Of a stretch of 64,000 nt of DNA, positions 60,371-64,000 are shown piece by piece. Position 1 is the stretch's first letter. Every line of letters begins with the position of its first letter. The notes beneath the pieces were generated by a model. It did no database searches, was not told the origin of the DNA, and was given only the letters and a program-made list of their open reading frames with translations. Both the position numbers and the translations under genes were made by a program. The DNA lies in contig NZ_VTUZ01000033.1 in NCBI RefSeq assembly GCF_008369935.1, positions 53,006-117,005 on the forward strand, read 5' to 3'. Origin of the DNA: Paraburkholderia panacisoli. GTDB taxonomy: Bacteria; Pseudomonadota; Gammaproteobacteria; Burkholderiales; Burkholderiaceae.

Positions 60371-61081
60371 ATGAGCGCGTCGCAAAAGGTCGTAGTCGTT
60401 ACGGGTGCATCACAGGGCATTGGCGCAGAGACCGTCAAAGCATTTCGCAAACTTGACTATCGCATTGTCGCAACGGCACGCAGCATCAAGCCGTCCGACG
60501 ATCCCAGCATCCTGACGGTGGCGGGTGACATCGCTGACCCGGCGACGGCGCGTCGCGTCATTACGGAAGGCGTAGCGCGCTTCGGGCGCATCGACACGCT
60601 GATCAACAACGCCGGTGTCTTCATCGCAAAGCCGTTTACCGGTTATACGGCTGAAGACTACGCTGCGGTGACGGGCGTGAATCTGAACGGGTTCTTCTAC
60701 ATCACGCAGCTGGCAATCGCTGAAATGGAGAAGAACAAGAGCGGCCACGTGGTCAGCATCACCACCAGCCTGGTCGACCACGCCATCGACGGGGTGCCGT
60801 CGGTGTTGGCATCACTGACGAAGGGCGGTTTGAACGCGGCCACGAAGTCGATTGCCATCGAATACGCGAAGCGCGGCATCCGCGCGAACGCGGTTGCCCC
60901 CGGCATCATCAAGTCGCCTATGCATGCGCCCGAAACGCACGCGGCACTCGGCGCACTCCACCCGATGGGTCACATGGGCGAGATGAGCGACATCGTCAAC
61001 GCGATCCTGTATCTGGATGCGGCGCCGTTCGTGACGGGCGAGATCCTTCACGTCGACGGCGGCCAGAGCGCTGGGCACTAA
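60371..61081 (+). CDS. Short-chain dehydrogenase/reductase-family protein with altered active site
   Basis: This 236-residue SDR has the cofactor loop VVTGASQGIGAETVKAF, GDIAD, and LINNAGVFIAKPF. The catalytic Ser region SITTSLVDHAIDGVP is present, but the YxxxK position reads ASLTK (VLASLTKGGLNAAT): Tyr is replaced by Ala while Lys is kept. VAPGIIKSPMH follows. This subfamily recurs in proteobacteria, so the change is probably ancestral rather than a fresh mutation. It lies 58 bases before ohr and may be co-transcribed with it. Confidence 0.88.
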   Translation: MSASQKVVVVTGASQGIGAETVKAFRKLDYRIVATARSIKPSDDPSILTVAGDIADPATARRVITEGVARFGRIDTLINNAGVFIAKPFTGYTAEDYAAVTGVNLNGFFYITQLAIAEMEKNKSGHVVSITTSLVDHAIDGVPSVLASLTKGGLNAATKSIAIEYAKRGIRANAVAPGIIKSPMHAPETHAALGALHPMGHMGEMSDIVNAILYLDAAPFVTGEILHVDGGQSAGH

Positions 61082-61139
61082 AGCATCACGGGCGCTACTG
61101 ATTGCGCCCATTATCTGATTCATCGATAAGGAGCTGACA

Positions 61140-61565
61140 ATGTCGATCGAAAACGTTCTCTACCGTGCCCATGCTGAGGCTACTGGAGGTCGGGAAGGCC
61201 GCGCCGTGGCACCGGAAGGCGGACTGGACCTGAAGCTGACGAGGCCGAAGGGATTGGGTGGAAAGGGCGAGAAGGGCACAAACCCCGAAGAGCTTTTTGC
61301 CGCCGGTTACAGCGCGTGCTTTATCGGTGCAATGCAATTCGTCGCTGCGCGCGACAAAATTGCTATCCCGGCTGATGTGTCGGTCAACGGAACAGTGGGC
61401 ATCGGCCCCATTCCCAATGGCTTCGGCATCGAAGTCGAGTTGAAGATTTCGTTGCCGCGCATGGCACGCGATGCGGCTCAGGACCTCATCAACAAGGCCC
61501 ATATTGTGTGTCCCTATTCGAACGCAACGCGGAACAACATAGACGTGACACTTACGCTTGTCTAA
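61140..61565 (+). CDS. ohr: Organic hydroperoxide resistance protein, Ohr/OsmC family
   Basis: This 141-residue protein has the Ohr signature. The peroxidatic Cys60 is in FAAGYSACFIGAMQF and the resolving Cys124 in HIVCPYSNATRNN; the Arg/Glu pair region TNPEELFAAG is also present. Ohr reduces organic hydroperoxides using lipoylated proteins. GGAGCTGAC precedes the ATG. The usual OhrR repressor gene is not nearby; the upstream SDR and LysR are its only neighbours. A strong hairpin follows. Confidence 0.93.
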   Translation: MSIENVLYRAHAEATGGREGRAVAPEGGLDLKLTRPKGLGGKGEKGTNPEELFAAGYSACFIGAMQFVAARDKIAIPADVSVNGTVGIGPIPNGFGIEVELKISLPRMARDAAQDLINKAHIVCPYSNATRNNIDVTLTLV

Positions 61566-61587
61566 GCCGCCATTCCGGTCGATGAAC

Positions 61588-61618
61588 TGCAGGTCGCCGT
61601 TGTAATTGGCGACCTGCA
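61588..61618 (+). terminator. Terminator-like hairpin after ohr
   Basis: TGCAGGTCGCC (61588-61598) and GGCGACCTGCA (61608-61618) form a perfect 11-bp stem with a 9-base loop, 23 bases after the ohr stop. No T-run follows. The rest of the 269-bp spacer to the recombinase gene is AT-richer but shows no gene. Confidence 0.65.
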
Positions 61619-61834
61619 AGACGATTCCCACTCACGCGACGATCTGGCCGCGGCGTTACGCGAGAAGTGAGCGAGCATCGCAAGCGGATCCCGGCGATCG
61701 TTGATTCTGAGGCGTCATGCAACTATATGCATTGCGCGTCTAATGCGAACAGTTTTTTTATGTAGATCTGGCAGGACGAATGAAGGGCCGCGCCCCGTCG
61801 GGAGCGCGACGCGTGCTCCGCATGGGTCACATAA

Positions 61835-62839
61835 TCATAGCGACTTCAGGAATCGCAGAAGCGTCTGAGGTGGTTGATACCGAGCTCGCTTCACATCTGG
61901 TGGATTCAACCGGGCGAGCGCGCGTTTCTTCATCTCAAGATCGGCCTCGACGTACATGTGCGTCGTCGTTGGGCTCTCGTGTCCTAGCCACAACGCAATC
62001 TCAGTGGGCCATACGCCAGACTGCAACATCGCCATGGCGGTCGAATGCCTGATGCGGTGTGGGGAAACCTTGACATTGGCGAGTTCGGGATGCCGATCTA
62101 ACGCGGCCCTAGTAGCCAGCTTCAGCCGCTGACAGACTGTGGCACGGTTCATTGCCGTGCCCTGCCGTGTGGGCAGCAGCGGAGATTGCTCGGTCAGCTG
62201 CGGGTTACGGCCAAGCCAGTCCCGAATATCCCGGGCTGCGCTCTTCCAAAGTGGTAGCGATCGCTGCTTTCGCCCTTTGCCGTGCAGATGAATGAAGGAC
62301 GTCGGGCCAAGGATTACGTCGCCGACCCGAACACCAACGATCTCCGATACCCGGGCGCCGGTGTTATAAAGCAAGGTCACCATCAGTCGATCTCGATGAC
62401 CGAGCCAGCTCGCCGTCGAAATGTCCATGACGGCCAGCATTTGTTCCTTCGACAGGAATCCGATCATCGGCCTGTCGAAGCGTTTCGTTGGAACTGCCAG
62501 TGCCTGCTCAATGACACGCAGGTTCGAGACGTCGCGCCGAGCGGCGAACCGCAGGAACGACCGTATGGCCGCCAGCCGAATATTGCGGCTGCGTACTGTA
62601 TTGTGGCGGTCCCGTTCAAGATGCTCAAGGAAACTGGCCAGGAACTTCGCGTCAATGTCAGCCAACTGCAATGCTGACGGCGGCTTGCCCAGGTGTTGCT
62701 CAGCAAAGCGCAACATGAGCAAGAAGGCGTCTCGATAGGACGCGACGGTACGGGGGCTAAGCGCTCGCTGCTGCAACATGTAGTCGGTGAAGAACTCTTG
62801 CACCAGGCCGGCGAAGGTGGGTGAGGTTGAGCTAGGCAT
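61835..62839 (-). CDS. Tyrosine recombinase (integrase family)
   Basis: This 334-residue recombinase has an N-terminal SAM-like arm/core-binding domain (LSPRTVASYRDAFLLMLRFA) and a catalytic domain with Arg in LLYNTGARVSEIVGVRVGD, Lys near IHLHGKGRKQRSLPL, box II SPHRIRHSTAMAML (HxxR), and the C-terminal LGHESPTTTHMYVEADLEMK with the nucleophile Tyr. All catalytic residues are present. The start at 62839 is inferred: it overlaps the end of the second recombinase by 8 bases, so the two are translationally coupled. A longer frame to 63196 is an artefact of overlap. Confidence 0.9.
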   Translation of the reverse strand: MPSSTSPTFAGLVQEFFTDYMLQQRALSPRTVASYRDAFLLMLRFAEQHLGKPPSALQLADIDAKFLASFLEHLERDRHNTVRSRNIRLAAIRSFLRFAARRDVSNLRVIEQALAVPTKRFDRPMIGFLSKEQMLAVMDISTASWLGHRDRLMVTLLYNTGARVSEIVGVRVGDVILGPTSFIHLHGKGRKQRSLPLWKSAARDIRDWLGRNPQLTEQSPLLPTRQGTAMNRATVCQRLKLATRAALDRHPELANVKVSPHRIRHSTAMAMLQSGVWPTEIALWLGHESPTTTHMYVEADLEMKKRALARLNPPDVKRARYQPPQTLLRFLKSL

Positions 62840-63791
62840 GACGCATCTCCTCCAGTGCGAAATTCTCGAACTTCGTGCCCACCAGAGACATAAGTTCCGG
62901 CGTGCCGCTGAGGTACCAGTAAGTGTCCGAGATGCTGGCATGACCAAGGTAGGTGCATAGCCAGAGGATGGCATGATCGACGGTCTCTCCCGTCTCGTAC
63001 CATCGCTGTAGTCGAGCCACGGCGAAGCTATGGCGAAGATCCTGAATGCGCGGGTTTGGGTGGCCTCCGCGTGCCTGCCAACCCAATTCCCGACGCAACT
63101 GATCGAAAACGCCTTCAACTGTCCTCTTCGGCAGCGGGCGGCCCGACGGTGACACGAAGAAGGGCATGCCCGCACGGACTTCGACGTTCCGATCACGAAG
63201 TTGCCGGTATTCGCTGAGCGCTTGTACGACGCTGCTGTGCAACGGCAAGCAGCGCGACTTTTTGAACTTGCTGTGACGTACCGTTAGACTTCCACGTCGC
63301 AAATCAACGTCACCATCAAGAAGGTTCAAGGCTTCTGAAAGCCTTAGCCCGACGGCGGAAATGAGGCCGAACAGCGTTCGGTAGGTCGTGGGCCGCACTC
63401 CCCCCGTCGGGGGCAGGCCGCCGGCCTGCTCGAGGAGATTTGACACCTCCTGTGCGGTGTAGATATGCGGCGCCAGGCGCCGATGGCCTGACCCGAAGGT
63501 GTGTAAGTCGGGGATCTCTGTTTCCGGCTCGAACTGCCGGTAGTACGCCGCGAAAGGTCGAACGACTTCCAGCCTGCGAGCCCAGGTCACCGATCCGGTC
63601 CGCTTGACATGCTCTCGCGCCCAGTCGAGTTGTACCGCGAGTGTCAGAGGCCCTTGATGCCCGTGGACGTCTGCGTATCTGGCAAAGCGCATCAGTTGTT
63701 GGCCGGTAATACCCAGTTCGAAGCCGAGTCCTCTGCGGTGCGCCAGATAGCGTTCGACAGCCTCTTCGATGGTGTTGTTTCCAGTGCTCAT
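62832..63791 (-). CDS. Tyrosine recombinase (XerC/D-like) with altered HxxR box
   Basis: This 319-residue recombinase is preceded by GGAGGTG 6 bases before the ATG. The N-terminal domain shows GNNTIEEAVERYLAHRRGLG. The catalytic domain has Arg in LISAVGLRLSEALNLLDGDV, Lys in RHSKFKKSRCLPLH, and LCTYLGHASISDTYWYLSGT with Tyr. In box II the first His is Gln (RIQDLRHSFAV). This position is the most tolerant of the five, so activity is still possible. It overlaps the second recombinase gene. Such overlapping recombinase pairs or trios mark RIT-type or Tn554-like elements. Confidence 0.9.
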   Translation of the reverse strand: MSTGNNTIEEAVERYLAHRRGLGFELGITGQQLMRFARYADVHGHQGPLTLAVQLDWAREHVKRTGSVTWARRLEVVRPFAAYYRQFEPETEIPDLHTFGSGHRRLAPHIYTAQEVSNLLEQAGGLPPTGGVRPTTYRTLFGLISAVGLRLSEALNLLDGDVDLRRGSLTVRHSKFKKSRCLPLHSSVVQALSEYRQLRDRNVEVRAGMPFFVSPSGRPLPKRTVEGVFDQLRRELGWQARGGHPNPRIQDLRHSFAVARLQRWYETGETVDHAILWLCTYLGHASISDTYWYLSGTPELMSLVGTKFENFALEEMRHA

Positions 63792-63883
63792 ATCGCACCT
63801 CCAGGCCATGGCATCGCAACGGCCGACAAGTGAACCATGTCGACCTTCGTGTAGAGTAAATGTACTGCAGTGCATTTGATATA

Positions 63884-64000
63884 TTACCGGCCGAAAGTTG
63901 CTATGTGCAGTCTCGGTTCCGGCTCATTGATAGCAAAGGAGTTCGGTCGTAGGAACTCGGCATAAATATCCGGTCGGTTGTGGAGGCCCGCCACCAACAG
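63884..64000 (-). CDS. C-terminal end of an unknown protein (partial)
   Basis: A minus-strand frame runs from the window edge to TAA at 63884-63886. It encodes 38 residues with good codon bias: LHNRPDIYAEFLRPNSFAIN, then EPEPRLHIATFGR. It is upstream of the two recombinases on the same strand, 92 bases from the first. It does not end like a tyrosine recombinase, so it is probably not the first member of a recombinase trio. The family is unknown. Confidence 0.45.
   Translation of the reverse strand: MLVAGLHNRPDIYAEFLRPNSFAINEPEPRLHIATFGR

Noticed and set aside
62840..63196. N-terminal extension of the left recombinase to 453 residues
   Set aside because: It would run through the second recombinase gene in another frame; the 62839 start gives the normal recombinase length.
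61835..64000. A complete recombinase-in-trio element
   Set aside because: Only two recombinases are visible; the upstream gene tail has no recombinase C-terminus. The third member, if any, would be outside the window.

Overview
The window looks like a secondary replicon or an accessory chromosomal region of a Burkholderiales bacterium, most likely Paraburkholderia or a close relative. The evidence is high GC with strong GC preference at third codon positions, a DUF3563 micro-protein typical of Burkholderiaceae, many LysR/AraC/IclR regulators each beside its own catabolic genes, a tandem glycine riboswitch, and a large number of orphan oxidoreductases and transport parts. No rRNA, tRNA, CRISPR array or core housekeeping operon was recognised. 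This assignment is inferred from style and gene families, not from a marker gene.

Layout. 0-4.5 kb: the tail of a YciI-like gene, a decayed ORF, an alpha/beta hydrolase, a DUF3563 micro-gene, a SAM methyltransferase, a deleted GFA-family gene and an AraC regulator. 4.5-9.8 kb: two paralogous cyclic-nucleotide-domain sensor kinases on either side of a fused receiver / glutaredoxin-like / thioredoxin-reductase-like flavoprotein. 10-25.5 kb: an amine and amino-acid catabolism region. It holds an ALDH / NCS1 permease / GMC oxidoreductase operon with a divergent LysR gene, a LivK-type binding protein, a second similar LysR, an agmatinase-family enzyme, a tandem glycine riboswitch ahead of a DadA-type oxidase, a LacI regulator divergent from a PhyH dioxygenase, and another binding protein. 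25.9-29 kb: a small protein, an atypical SDR, a CmcJ-type enzyme and an SsuA-type binding protein. 29-33.2 kb: a TpsA/TpsB two-partner secretion pair. 33.7-39.5 kb: a collapsed MHYT-GGDEF-EAL gene, an aromatic-acid-type MFS gene with a LysR gene, and the distal part of the next operon. 37-42.8 kb: a translationally coupled HMG-CoA-lyase-like / CaiB / MFS / Tat-amidohydrolase operon with a divergent IclR gene and repeated GTTCT/AGAAC sites between them. 43-48.9 kb: an acyl-CoA ligase, a TonB siderophore receptor with a Fur-like box, and a MarR-GNAT fusion whose start lies in a 30-bp perfect palindrome. 49-58 kb: MBL hydrolase, Cache protein, GFA gene and GFA pseudogene, hydrolases, a Mo-oxidoreductase/cytochrome b pair, and an ABM monooxygenase divergent from a GlxA-type regulator. 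58.5-61.6 kb: azoreductase, LysR, SDR and Ohr, which look like an electrophile/peroxide stress set. 61.8-64 kb: two overlapping tyrosine recombinases and the tail of an unknown gene.

Two themes stand out. First, the 4.7-9.8 kb locus looks like a two-component pathway whose response regulator is fused to a redox flavoprotein rather than to a DNA-binding domain. Second, gene decay is visible throughout (at least five convincing or probable pseudogenes plus several weaker remnants), as are orphan parts (three ABC binding proteins with no permease or ATPase nearby). Both fit a plastic accessory replicon.
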